From positions 1-64,000 of the forward strand of contig JADGKB010000072.1 in NCBI GenBank assembly GCA_027604185.1: a stretch of DNA of 64,000 nucleotides, read 5' to 3'. Below, one piece after another: positions 35,990 to 46,681 of the stretch. Origin of the DNA: Boothiomyces macroporosus (taxonomy: Eukaryota; Chytridiomycota; Chytridiomycetes; Rhizophydiales; Terramycetaceae). Position 1 is the first letter of the stretch. Each line of letters begins with the position of its first letter. The position numbers and the translations under genes were made by a program. Below the pieces are notes generated by a model, which saw only the letters and a program-made list of their open reading frames with translations, was not told the origin of the DNA and made no database searches.

Positions 35990-37147
35990 ATGTCTGAAAA
36001 ATATTACAATGAGACTGTTCAAGATGACGACCAAATATCCACCTACTCTACCGAAACTGGTTTGACCCATTTTGATTTAACGATTAATCCGGAATTCTTG
36101 CTTAAGGACACTCAAATTGTTGTTAACGCCTTTTTCGCCGATTGGACTGAAAACGATGTTATATTATCTCGCTGCACCGACGGAACAACAAATCAACTAG
36201 TGAAAGCTACCCATAAAGAGACTAAACAATCCATTCTTATCCGTACTTATGGAAGAGGAACCTCGGTTCTAATTGATAGAAATCAAGAAATTCTGGTAAC
36301 ATTTTGCTAATATAGAACATTAGAGCTCTATCGGCTGAGGGGTTATGTCCGCCATTATATGGCAGCTTCAATAATGGAATAGTTTACGGATATGTAAATG
36401 GCCAAGTATACACCATTAAAGGTATCTAAATATCTAACAAGATATGCTCGATAGCCACAAGAGTAAATTGATTGCAAAGGCAGTGGCGAAATGGCACAAC
36501 AGTTTGGTGGACCCAAATGCGAAACCACAGCTTTTTACAACAATGTGGAAATGGGCTGATGCCGTCCCGCAAACATATAGCAACTCTCAGAAGCAAGAAA
36601 GGTTGAAAAAATCTGGTTACAATCTCAACCTTTTGCGTGAGGAATTGGTCGAGTTGCAATCTCACCTTGAAAAGCTTGAATCCCCAGTAGTATTCTGCCA
36701 CAATGATCTGAATGCCGCAAATTTAATATACGACCCAGAGCAAAGTAATCTGTATCTAATATTAGATTGTTGTTCGTTGATTGACTATGAATATGGCTGT
36801 CACAATTACCGAGGATTTGATATCGGAAACTTTTTCTGTGAATTTGGCGGAATTGACTGCGATTTTACCAAATATCCAAACGAGCAGATACAAAAAGAGT
36901 GGATCAAAACCTATCTGAAAGAAAAAGATGGCCAAGAAATTGTATCTGACGCAGAATTACATACCATCTACAGAGAAGTTTTGGCATTCTCTCTCGCTTC
37001 GCACTTTTTTTGGTCTCTCTGGGCATTGGTAAGTTAGCGTTAATCTAGATTCAAGCAGAAATCAGCGTGATTGACTTTGATTATATCGGATATGCGTTGA
37101 AGCGACTGGATGAATATTATGCTAAAAAAGAACAATGGTTAGCGTAG
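35990..37147 (+). CDS. Ethanolamine kinase, tandem copy 2
   Basis: 358 residues. Same domain as copy 1 (TNQLVKATHKET, IRTYGRGTSVLIDR, VVFCHNDLNAANLIYDPE, IDYEYGCHNYRGFDIGNFF, HFFWSLWALIQ). The catalytic loop reads HNDLNAAN instead of HNDLLSGN. Introns at 36296-36315, 36422-36441, 36745-36765 and 37029-37048. The 36422 intron has no counterpart in copy 1. The 36745 intron is 21 nt, in frame and lacks a stop, so an open-frame translation would wrongly include seven residues (SNLYLIL). Its presence is supported by the equivalent intron in copy 1 and by family length. Confidence 0.9.
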
Positions 37148-37273
37148 TGTGATAAAATATAATACAATATAGAGCGGATAAGTAGTATTGATAATTATAT
37201 TTAGATTAATTTCTGTTCCCAACGTTCCTGGGCTCTTAAGTTAAGTTTGGCCATTCCCTTTAAACAATTAGTA

Positions 37274-38364
37274 ATGATGAGTAATCCTTTTACTATAAAA
37301 AACCGAAACGCGAGAAAAATTCTAATGCCAAATAATCAACTCCACAAAGCGCTGACTGATCACAAGTGCGTCGATCTTATTACTCCAGGCTCTACTTTAT
37401 TTTCTCAAATTTCCCACTTTGGAACAGTACCAGTCAAACCGATTACATTGGATTCCAGGTTGTCTGTCCGAGAAGCTTGCCATACCTTAGCCGTTAACAG
37501 GATCACTTCCGCACCTATTCTTGAGGGTGACAAGCTAATCGGTAAGTAAAGTGTAATGTCCTAGGTCAACTGGATTATTTCGATCTTTTGGTTTACCTTC
37601 TTCAGGCTTTGAACAACATTACTTTGGCAAATATGGACGAGCCAGAGTGGACTGTTAAGGATATCTTATCTCATGTAATTACAACCAGCGACCCTCTCTC
37701 TAGTTTGACCACTCATAAAAAATTGGTCACCATCCAAAAAGATGCACCACTGCTAGATGTTCTTGATGAATTTATTCGGTCTAAATGCCATCGATTGGCG
37801 GTTTTGGATGGGAATACTTTCCAGGGAGTTGTTTCTCAAACTGCCTTAGCAGCTCTCGTAGTTTACAAATTTGGGCTCAAGAAAGAGAAGGGTGCTATTT
37901 GGGAGTTGGGTAACAAAAGCATCAAGGAGCTTGGGGTAATCAGGAAAAACGTAATCTTTGTCAATGAGAAGAACACTGTGATTGACGCTCTCTATCGCAT
38001 GCACGTTCATCAAATTTCTTCAGTTGCCATCCTGGAAAACGGAATTGTAAAAAAGTACTGATTGTAGTTGCGAGGATCTATTAGTTTATCCGACATCAAG
38101 CTTATTCTAGCCGAAACTAATGGAGTAAAGTTGTTGACCAACAGCTGCAAGCAATTTTTCCAAGAAATTCGAAAGAAGCAAAGCTTGGAGCATTCTGAAG
38201 ATACTCGCGTTCCAAATTATGTTGTTGGACCAGAGACCACTCTAATTTTTGCCATGGAGAAAATGATTGCAACAAGAAGCCACAGAATTTGGGTTGTTGA
38301 GAACCATGATCAGGTAGTTGGGTTGCTCTCTATTTCCGACTGTATTCCGTTACTTCGTTCATAA
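37274..38364 (+). CDS. Four-CBS-domain protein (AMPK-gamma/Snf4-like layout)
   Basis: 348 residues with four CBS-type repeats in two Bateman pairs: SVREACHTLAVNRITSAPILEGDKLIGQLDYFD; LLDVLDEFIRSKCHRLAVLDGNTFQGVVSQ; TVIDALYRMHVHQISSVAILENGILRGSISLSD; TLIFAMEKMIATRSHRIWVVENHDQVVGLLSISD. Such proteins bind adenine nucleotides; the four-repeat layout resembles AMPK gamma subunits or Sds23-like proteins, and I cannot choose between them. Introns at 37542-37564 and 38047-38067. The open frame extends upstream from a TTG; the first ATG is 37274, directly followed by a second ATG. Confidence 0.82.
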
Positions 38365-38384
38365 AAACACAATTAAGCTAAATC

Positions 38385-38648
38385 TTATATATTCATTTTT
38401 GATAATATTAAATCGTTTCTTCCATATGCAGGCGCTCTTGGTCTCTGCTGTGACTTCCCTTTCTTTAGTCTAAAAAATTTCATCAACGGTTAGTGAGTAT
38501 AAACCTTTAATTTTTGAACCAGCCCTTGACTTTTCCTGGAGTATTTCGGGAGAATAAAGGACGGAAGCTTCTGGAAATGCGTTGCGTATTTGGCCCCTCT
38601 GACAATCATATTTGGTTGAAAAGCAAGGTTCTTTACGAGTCCAAACAT
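38385..38648 (-). CDS. Possible small gene, splicing unresolved
   Basis: Between the CBS gene and Fun30 the minus strand has an ATG at 38646-38648 opening a frame that begins MFGLVKNLAFQPNMIVRGAKY, reminiscent of a mitochondrial targeting sequence. It closes after about 50 codons. Another minus frame nearby (RNAFPEASVLYSPEIL, then GLYSLTVDEIF) also looks protein-like, and they could be linked by an intron. No 19-24 nt intron connects them cleanly; candidates would be 18, 26, 35 or 38 nt. I do not recognise a family. The ATG would be divergent from Fun30 with a 37-bp gap. Confidence 0.3.
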
Positions 38649-38685
38649 TTTTTTTAAAAAAGGAAAAATTTAAAGATCAAAAGAA

Positions 38686-41234
38686 ATGTTTTCATCCCCA
38701 GACAAACCAATTATCATTATACCAGAGACACCGCTGGCTGAAAACAAAAAGATCACCAAGCCCAATAGAGTGCCTCTATTCGCAGATTACGAACAATCAC
38801 TCAAATCCGCATCTGATTTATTTGAGGACGTGTATGGGACTTGCGATTTGCCTAGCAATTCCAAAATGAAAAAAGGAATTGATATACCCGTATTGGATCA
38901 GGATAAGATTGACGAAGAGAATATTTTCCTTGGTGATAATTATTCAGGCAGAACAGCGGAAAGTACTTTGAGCTCTGTTTCTAGTATATTAATAGATTTT
39001 GACGAACCTGTAATAGAGATTGATTCTGAAGATGATTTTCCAAAGAAAAGAAGGAGGCTGGTTCGTAAAGATCAACTGAAATCTCAATCAACTCCTGATA
39101 TTGAAGTGGTTGCTCAAGTACAAAAAACTGTCCATGGGCAAGATATTCCTGCAGAAAAATCAAAGCCAAATATTGTTGAAAGTGATGATGATGCCGATCA
39201 ACATATTGGAGAATTGATTACAAAATTGCTCAATACTGAAAGTTTGGGGAATATCCAGGAATCATTGCTGTGCAGTGAAAATCAAGCTCAAAATATTATC
39301 AATCACAGGCCGCAAAGTTCTTACGCGGATTGGTTGGAGGCTGTAGATAAAGGTGTTCAGAAGCTTATCACCAAGCACTATACAAAGCTGCTGGAATTCC
39401 AAAATGTGGAAGATATATTTATACATTGCGATGATGTTAGTCAAGAAATTCAAAGTGTTTTAGATTCCTGGAACTCAAAATCAAAACCTTGCAAGTACCA
39501 GTGCTTGGACAGCCAACCAGAATTTGTAACAAAAGATTTCAAGCTATTTCCTTATCAGTTAATTGGTGTTAGTTGGCTATACTTGCTGTATGTGAAAGGA
39601 CTGGGAGGGATCCTTGCTGGTAAAACAAAACTGACATCAGACGAAATGGGTCTAGGAAAAAGTTGCCAAATAGTTACTTTTTTGGGCTTACTCAAATCTA
39701 AAGGAGAAGGCGGATTGAATTTGATTATTGTGCCTGCTACTGTTTTAGGTTATATATTTGTTAACGATAGACAATTGGGTCCGAGAGCTCCATATGTGGG
39801 TACCTTCTTTAAATGTAATTGCTTACACTGGAGATCAAAATCAGCGAAGAGAATTACAAATGCAAATACTGGATAGCCAAGACTTGGATGTTATAGTTAC
39901 AACGTATAATCAGGCATCAGGAACCATGGATAGGAGATTTTTGCGATCATTGAAATGCAAAACATTGATTTTAGATGAAGGACGTAATCTTTCGGTAATG
40001 TAGATATGATCAAAAATTCCTCTTCTCAAAGGGCAATGCATTTAAAAAATCTAAACATACCTTTTAGATTACTTTTAACAGGCACTCCGTTGCAAAACAA
40101 TTTGAAAGAGCTGTTGGCTTTGCTCACCTTTATAATGCCTGATTTATTTGGACCTTGTTTTGACCAGCTATCCATTATATTTGATGATCAAAAAAGCAAG
40201 TCTTATAAAGATGTTATATCTAAATTACAAATTGAGCGTGCAAAGAAAATGATGACACCATTTATTCTACAAAGATTGAAACAGGATGTACAAAGCAGCT
40301 TGCCACCTAAAATATACAAAACGGAATACTGCCTTAGGAACCAAATTCAGACTGAGCTCTACGATGTATATTTATATTGACAATAGAATATTCTGTTATC
40401 ATCTAAAGATTCTTCTCAAAAGCTTGCAAATGTATTGATGGAATTGAGAAAGCTATCAAACCACCAATTGCTGGTACGATATAATTACAAAGATAAAACT
40501 CTGAAAGCAATTGCAAAAGTATTGATGAATGTAATTCTTGTTGATGTTAGGAACCTGAATTTCTGGACAGCAAGGAGCAATATGTGTATGAAGATCTTCA
40601 AATAATGAATGATTTCGAAATCCATCGGTTGTGCTCAAAGTTTTCTCGATTATCCAAATTCCGACTTGAAGAAAGCAGCTGGCTCGACTCTGGAAAGATA
40701 TCCTGTCTTACTGAATTGCTAAAAACTCTAAAATCTAATGGGGAGCGGGTGTTGTTGTTTAGCCAGTTTGTCATGATGCTTGATATACTTGAATTGGTGC
40801 TCAATAGTATGGATATTAAATTTCTTCGGCTAGATGGATCTACTCCCAGTGCAGACAGAATCAAATTGATTGACGATTACAACAAAACTCCTAATATCAC
40901 AGTTTTTCTACTTTCAACGAAAGCCTGTGGTTTGGGGATCAATTTAACATCTGCCAACAATGTAATTATATATGATATGGACTTTAATCCTCATAACGAT
41001 ATTCAGGTAAATTAAGGCTAATAGAAGGCAGAAGACCGTGCCCACAGGCTTGGACAGAAAAAACCTGTTACTATATATAGATTAATTTTAAAAGATACCG
41101 TGGAAGAGCATATCTTGACTTTAGTCAATTCAAAGCTACTGCTGAATGGAAAATTAAAAGAAAAGGATCCTTCGAAAATCGTTGAATCTGGTTTGATTGA
41201 AATTATCCAAAAAGATATTGAAAATATCCCTTAG
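38686..41234 (+). CDS. SNF2-family chromatin remodeller, Fun30/SMARCAD1 type
   Basis: 807 residues. An acidic, basic-patched N-terminal ~280 residues precede the ATPase core: [34 protein letters not shown] (motif I), [33 protein letters not shown] (DEGH box typical of this subfamily), [19 protein letters not shown]. The C-lobe has [39 protein letters not shown] and [10 protein letters not shown]. Acts on nucleosomes in heterochromatin upkeep and DNA-end resection. Introns: 39620-39640, 39749-39770, 39984-40003, 40366-40386, 40531-40550 and 41007-41027. The first is in frame and stop-free, so it is invisible in an open-frame translation but would split the ADEMGLGK motif. Confidence 0.93.
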
Positions 41235-41284
41235 TCATTAACATAATATAATATTTATCTCTAGTGTTTCGCGTATTTTACGAA

Positions 41285-41804
41285 ATGTCCGATTCGGAAT
41301 TATTAGCACGCATAGAGAGCTTGGATTTTACAAGTATAAAAGAGTTTTATAACGCATCAATGGAATCTATGCAATTATCCAGCTATTCTTCTCCCACAAA
41401 ATCTGCTTACCTTTCCAACCGCAGCATATCTGCCTCAGAGTCTCTATTAAATTTACTGCAAAGCCAATTAAAAGAATATAAATCAATAATAGAGTATTCA
41501 GACCAGGTAAGTTTCATTAAGATAGGACCATCATGCGCTGCACCTTCTGTGCCAAGAGCAGCAGAGGAGGATTGAGCTATTGGAAAGAAAGTATTCACTG
41601 TTGGTCAACCAATTCAAAGAATATCGAACCGCGGTTATTAGGCACCAACCAATTCTCTCTACCAAAAGCATAGAAAGGATGCTGCAGTTGCTACCAAAAG
41701 AACAGCTGGATTCCAACAAAGAATTGAAAGAAGAAATAGATCAGATGATTGAATACCGAAATTCTCTAATGCAGTTGTCTGCACTGAACGCAGAATCAAA
41801 ATAA
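41285..41804 (+). CDS. Small coiled-coil protein of unknown family
   Basis: 166 residues after removing a 19-nt intron at 41507-41525, which joins SIIEYSDQ to DHHALHLLCQEQQRRIELLERKY. An N-terminal Ser-rich part is followed by two heptad-like helical stretches. No known domain is recognised. The start is the first ATG (41285), 50 bp after the Fun30 stop; its stop is 39 bp from the convergent GPI-protein stop. Confidence 0.65.
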
Positions 41805-41843
41805 TGAATATATAAAGAGAATTTAAAATTAAAAAGTCAAATC

Positions 41844-42449
41844 TTAAGCAAAAATATAAGCAATCCCCATCAAAACCAATCCAAGGAATCCGGATACGCC
41901 AAGATCTTCTCCGGCATTCGTGGACGCTCCTGAGCCAGTAGAGCCATTAGAAGACCCGGTAGTACCGTTAGTAGAGCCAGTGGTGCTATTATTAGATCCA
42001 GTAGTGCTGTTGTTGACGACAGCTGCCCCAATTTGCCCGAGAGACAAAGTTTCCCCAGCATTGCTACTGCCGCAAGAGAATTTAGAGTGACAGTTTGCAC
42101 TGCAAGTTGCAATATCACTTGATCCGACGCAGCCGTTGACACAGTTGAGGTCTTCTGCTTGACATTCATAGAATTGCACTGGCATGGCATGGAAGTTGAG
42201 TGTAGGAGACACCCCTTTAGGAAGCGGCAAGCCAGTATTAGGATCGACAGCAGCTCCGTTGGATGGATTGCATTGACACTGAAAGAACATTGTGTTTGGA
42301 TCACAGGTGTTCACAGTAACTGAAGTAAAGCAAGACACTGAACAATAGGACAGCTGTTCGGCACAAATTCCCTGCTTGGTTGTCATATCCTGTTGAGGCA
42401 ATAGGTTGATGGCATTTACCGCAGCGAGGTAAAAGAGAATGCTTGACAT
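41844..42449 (-). CDS. GPI-anchored cell-surface protein, DUF7707-like Cys-rich domain
   Basis: 201 residues, no intron. A short signal peptide (MSSILFYLAAVNA) is followed by a Cys-rich domain with the spacing seen in fungal DUF7707 wall proteins: CAEQLSYCSVSCF, NTCDPNTMFFQCQC, then FYECQAEDLNCVNGC. A low-complexity Asn/Ser/Thr/Gly linker with repeated NNSTTGS/STNGTTGS units carries several N-glycosylation sequons. A C-terminal hydrophobic tail after GASTNAG gives the GPI signal. This type of protein is best known from fungi, supporting a fungal origin of the window. Confidence 0.8.
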   Translation of the reverse strand: MSSILFYLAAVNAINLLPQQDMTTKQGICAEQLSYCSVSCFTSVTVNTCDPNTMFFQCQCNPSNGAAVDPNTGLPLPKGVSPTLNFHAMPVQFYECQAEDLNCVNGCVGSSDIATCSANCHSKFSCGSSNAGETLSLGQIGAAVVNNSTTGSNNSTTGSTNGTTGSSNGSTGSGASTNAGEDLGVSGFLGLVLMGIAYIFA

Positions 42450-42711
42450 TTAGTTTGGAGAAAAGTTTGAAAAATCTTACAATGCCTTGGGTCAAGATGG
42501 GAACAAATCCATTCGGCAATAATAAAAAGAATTTCATATCGATCAATCAACTAGGGATATTCTGCTGATCTACAAATTTGTGTTTGGCAATAGAATCAAA
42601 ACTGCTCAAATAAACTTAGAAATAATTTTTATATTCCCATCAGCTTGCAAATTATTACTGAGCTCACAGGTCGATTCTCGGACAAGTTTGGAATTGTTTC
42701 CTGATCTATAA
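42450..42711. other. Intergenic region, divergent
   Basis: About 260 bp between the divergent starts of the GPI-protein and MT-A70 genes. I see no further gene or clear motif; presumably the two promoters. Confidence 0.5.
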
Positions 42712-43989
42712 ATGATTACCAGAAAACGAAATTCAAAAAAACGAAAGAGCGAAATCAGTGCCTCATGGTACGTCGGATACGCTGAGGATGAAGAGTCGGT
42801 GGAGGCGATAATGAAAAAGTTTAAAGAATTGGAAGACTTTCAAAACGAATCAAACATCAAGGAAGAGGATGGGCTTACTACAGAGCAATTGGAAGAAGTA
42901 TTTAAACGGACTTCGGCATTTACTTTAAAATCTGCCCGGTTGGATGAGGAGTATAATGCTCTGGAAATATTTAGATATGAAAATGGGATTGATGAAGAAT
43001 GGAACGAAGAAGAGTAAATCTCTATTAATTCAGCGACTACCAAATTGCTGACGACGCTTTCTGGGATTCTCTTCTGGATCAGAAGCAGAAAGGAAAGAAA
43101 AAAAGAGAGAAACCGGAAAAAGTGGAAAAGGAAAAGCCAAGCTTACTGGCAAAGTACAAAGTAATGTCAGTACAAGTACAAGATCGCACAGGCAACTACT
43201 TTTGCTTAAAGAAACGCGTGCAGATTGCTGATCCAAATCTTCCAACATACATTAGAATCCCTGCAGCTCCTTTATCGCGATCTTGGGCAAGAATAATTGA
43301 ACAGAAAAAAGATATCCCGCTGGAAAACTATAATCTAATCAAGGCTGACATCATGTCGTTTGATTTTGAACAGCTTGGAAGCGATTTTCAAGCAGTGTAC
43401 ATGGACCCACCATTCATATTGGATGGTGAAATCCCAAGAGAAGGAAGAATTACAATGGAGCAATTCGTACTTTTTATTAATCCGAGGCAAACTTGAAAAT
43501 TCCTAATCTAATCACATCAGGATTTCTATTTATTTGGGTTGAAAAAGAGCTCTATGTAATTCATTTTAATTCAGGCAAAATTGATTAAAGTTACTGAAAA
43601 GTGGGGCTATAGATATGTAGAAAATATAGCTTGGGTAAAGAAAAACCTGGACAACACTATAGCAGTGCAACCGTCAAAATACTTCAACAAGAGTAAATCT
43701 ACATGCCTTATTTTCCGAAAGGTAATACCAGATTAATATCAGGAAGGCGAATTGGAGCTAAGGCATCAAAGAAACCCAGATGTCGAGTTTGACTTTGTTA
43801 AACCACCATCTAATGGTAAAAATTACTCATATAGGCTATTTGAATGAAAGGAAACCTAAATTTGTATATCATATAATTGAAACATTACTACCAACTGCTA
43901 TATCTAGTGATTCTCCTAAATTGATTGAACTCTGGGCTAGAGAAGGGAGTGAAAGGAAACATTGGACTACTATTGTGAATATACCTTAA
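42712..43989 (+). CDS. MT-A70 family adenine methyltransferase-like protein
   Basis: 392 residues. The N-terminal ~130 residues are acidic and then strongly basic (KKKREKPEKVEKEKP). The MT-A70 core includes LIKADIMSFDFEQLGSDFQAVYMDPPFILDGEI, with a D-P-P-F catalytic tetrad fitting the [DNS]PP[YFW] consensus, MEQFANLKIPNLITSGFLFIWVEKE, GYRYVENIAWVKKNL, SKSTCLIFRK and the C-terminal PKLIELWAREGSERKHWTTI. It should methylate N6 of adenine in RNA or DNA, or act as the non-catalytic partner. Which subfamily (METTL3/14, METTL4, MTA1/MTA9) cannot be decided by eye. Introns at 43014-43033, 43468-43487, 43556-43574, 43722-43742 and 43816-43834. Confidence 0.82.
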
Positions 43990-43998
43990 AGAAATTTA

Positions 43999-45845
43999 TT
44001 AAAATTCGATAGCTGTCAAATTATCTAATTCTTCTTGACACTGTCGTTCAAAGTCATTCAAACTATGGGAAACATGTTGCTCAAATGAAAATGAAACAGT
44101 CAGGGACTTGATCACTTGGGCCATTAGCTGCTCTCTTTGAGCATTAAGAGTCTTGAATGTTTCTTGATACTTTTTGGAAGCAGCTTGCAATTTCTGTTGG
44201 GAAGAATACATCATTTGATGAGCTTCCTTTTTCAATTGCTGAATCTCTCGTTCCATATTTTCCATTTCTTTTGTTGTGTTCATCAAACCATTTCCAATTT
44301 GTTCCTTCTCTTGATTGTATCTGTCATTCAACAGTTGAATTTTCGACTCGATGCTTTGAATTTCTTCCCTTTTCTTGATGACATTCCAATTGAAAGAATC
44401 CAGCTTTTCTGATAAAGCAATACATTCATCTGTAATTTTAAAGAATGCATTTTTATAGCTTTCAATAAGAACAAAAAGAGATGGCTTGTTAATATTATTT
44501 TACCTTGACCTGCTTTCTTAAATTAATTGAAACCATTGCATCTACTTTGGATTGTTGTACGTCAATCTTCAACTCCTGAGACAACGCGGAAAACTTTGAA
44601 TTGGTTCTACCCAGCAAATCAAGCTTGTAGAGCAAAGAATTGAATTTTTCACAGCTTCTTTCTAAAGAATCCATCTTTTTTTGAACTGCAATCTCCTTGT
44701 TCCATACTGCTTTGTTTACATCATCCAGTTGGACACTCAGCTTTTGCAGATTCTTTGACAACTGATCTCTTTCTGCATTCATGCGATCAACATCAGTAGG
44801 TGACAATTCTTGAGCATCAACCGTTGCGTTCAAATGAGCTCTTTCCGCGGTCAAGTTCTTTACTGTTTCTTCTACAATTAGATATAATTCACCAGATGCT
44901 TCAAATTCTTGCTGTAAAAATAACACTGATTCATATAATTTTTGTTTTTTGGCTTCAATGTGAGCAATGTAACTCTGGAATTTTTCCTTGTCAGACAGCA
45001 AAAGCGCTTCTTCTCGCTCCAGAACCGTGAGCGGGGACTCACTCTTTCTTAAAGTGTTCCATTCCTTTTCCAAACTATCATATTCCTTGGTAAGCTTTTC
45101 AATTTCTTTCTTGTTTTTTTCATCCTTGCGCTCAAAGTTTTCAAGCAAAGCGCGGTCGATAATATCCAAATCGTTGGCTCCTGACAACCATAATGAATAG
45201 GCTTTTGTAAGGTATTCAAAAAACATCTTTTCCGCTTGTTCATTTTCATTCAAGTCGGAGCTATCTTCATCCAAATGATCTACGCATAAAATTAACTCCA
45301 TCTAGATAAAAATCAAGATTACCATCCAGATTAACATGGCCAAAAGGGTAGGCCAAGCATGCAGAGACCCAACAGTGAACAAATTGGATTTGGAAATTTG
45401 ATCGGCAAATGGATATCGCAATCCTTTTAAAATTACTGGCACTTCTTCTTCAAATTTCTTTTGAAACTCGTAATAAGGATCTAGCTGAGCATAGAGGAAT
45501 TTGAATATGGTTTGAAAGTCCTTTGAAGTTGGAGGAGTGAGAGATTTTGGAGAAACAGGATGCGGATATCCAGAATTTACAAGAAAGGTGATTAAGCGGT
45601 TAATAGCGTTTGTTTGCCATCTAGATTAATCGTGTTTACTTTTTATCTTTAATAGGACGTGGGTCTTTGGCAATTTGAGGAGTGTTCATTGAAAGTGATT
45701 GTCTTCCGTATATACTCTGTCGGCCAGTGATAGAGGAGCGCAATCCCATTGTAGATCGACGATCTAACCCATTGATATTCAACCCAGCAAATGAATCTGC
45801 AAGTTGATTCCTTGCTTTGCCTGGAGCGAGTGATTGTCTGGACAT
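43999..45845 (-). CDS. NDC80: Kinetochore protein NDC80/HEC1
   Basis: 595 residues. A basic, Ser/Arg-rich N-terminal tail with several R-x-S/T sites (RRST, GRQSIYGRQS), candidate Aurora B targets, is followed by the calponin-homology domain (WQTNAINRLITFLVNSGYPHPVSPKSL, LKGLRYPFADQISKSNLFTVGSLHAWPTLLAMLIWM) and then long coiled coils to the C-terminus. Forms the microtubule-binding head of the Ndc80 complex with Nuf2, Spc24 and Spc25. Introns at 45621-45639, 45302-45322 and 44485-44503. The start ATG (45843-45845, MSRQSLAPGKARNQ) is chosen because the upstream open frame has no ATG. The stop lies 9 bp from the MT-A70 stop (convergent). Confidence 0.93.
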
Positions 45846-45973
45846 AAGTTGGACAAGTGAAAAAAGTGATTTCAATAAAGAACAGCCAACAAGTAATTAT
45901 TTACCTAGTAAAGATTGCAGTCGAATTTTTGGGTTCTAAAAGTGAATTTTAATTGATTTTTCTTTTACTTAAA

Positions 45974-46639
45974 ATGGACAATGAGCTTGTAAAACCTTTA
46001 TTGCCAGTTGCGCCAACAGCACCAGAACGGATACCTCAGACTGGCGAAGAGTATCTGGCGCAAGTAAGGCAACAAGCAGCAAAAATACCGGACTGGACTA
46101 CATCAAAATCAGAGATATTGGGTAAAACCAGTACGTTACTAAATAATCCTCGCAACTTATTTGATCAATCAACAGATCCTTACAAAGCACCTCAAGAATA
46201 CCGGCCTTCTGAAGGTTGGATAAAGGAACGAATTAATGATTTCAAAAACTTACGAAAGCTGATTTCAACCGTTCCAAAAGAATCCAAACCAAAGATAAAA
46301 AACGATAACCAGGAATGGAAAAAATTAATGTACAATTCGAACCAATCTCCGTCTATTAGGTATCTGTCTGCTCTCGATCAGAACAGGACAATTAAACTAC
46401 TTGAATGCCATATACAATGGTATGCAAATTACCAAAAAAATATGGATCAGTGGATATATGCGCTGCTGTTGCGATGCGATAATTTGCTTGAAGCAGATGA
46501 TATCCATACGCTAAGGAAACTAGTTCAAAAAGTTCGACAGCGGCGATCTCGCTTGGAATTTGGCGACGAGTTCATCGGCTCTACTTTAATAATCGCAATA
46601 GTTTCACATTTCTATGGACAAAAGGATTTGGCGGATTGA
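45974..46639 (+). CDS. Gemin2/SIP1-like SMN-complex protein
   Basis: 221 residues, intronless. GEEYLAQVRQQAAKIPDWT, EGWIKERINDFKNLRKLI, EWKKLMY, DQWIYALLLRCDNLLEADDIHTLRKLVQK and the ending AIVSHFYGQKDLAD match Gemin2, which holds the Sm pentamer during snRNP assembly. Its presence implies SMN-assisted spliceosomal snRNP biogenesis in this organism, fitting with the many introns. Start is the ATG at 45974; divergent from NDC80 with 128 bp between. Confidence 0.85.
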   Translation: MDNELVKPLLPVAPTAPERIPQTGEEYLAQVRQQAAKIPDWTTSKSEILGKTSTLLNNPRNLFDQSTDPYKAPQEYRPSEGWIKERINDFKNLRKLISTVPKESKPKIKNDNQEWKKLMYNSNQSPSIRYLSALDQNRTIKLLECHIQWYANYQKNMDQWIYALLLRCDNLLEADDIHTLRKLVQKVRQRRSRLEFGDEFIGSTLIIAIVSHFYGQKDLAD

Positions 46640-46681
46640 TTAATAAATACATTTACACTGACAATTAATTTGCTTCCTGAA

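Larger units (their letters stand above)
34695..37147 (+). repeat. Tandem gene duplication (ethanolamine kinase pair)
   Basis: Two head-to-tail paralogues that align along their whole length with three shared intron positions and one intron unique to copy 2. Confidence 0.88.

Noticed and set aside
39601..39660. Seven-residue insertion in the Fun30 Walker A region as a real lineage-specific insert
   Set aside because: The inserted 21 nt have exact donor and acceptor sequences and length of the local intron class, and removal restores an invariant motif.
42301..42546. Longer minus-strand frame reaching upstream of the GPI-protein start
   Set aside because: It is in another frame from the signal peptide and Cys-rich domain and has no features of its own.
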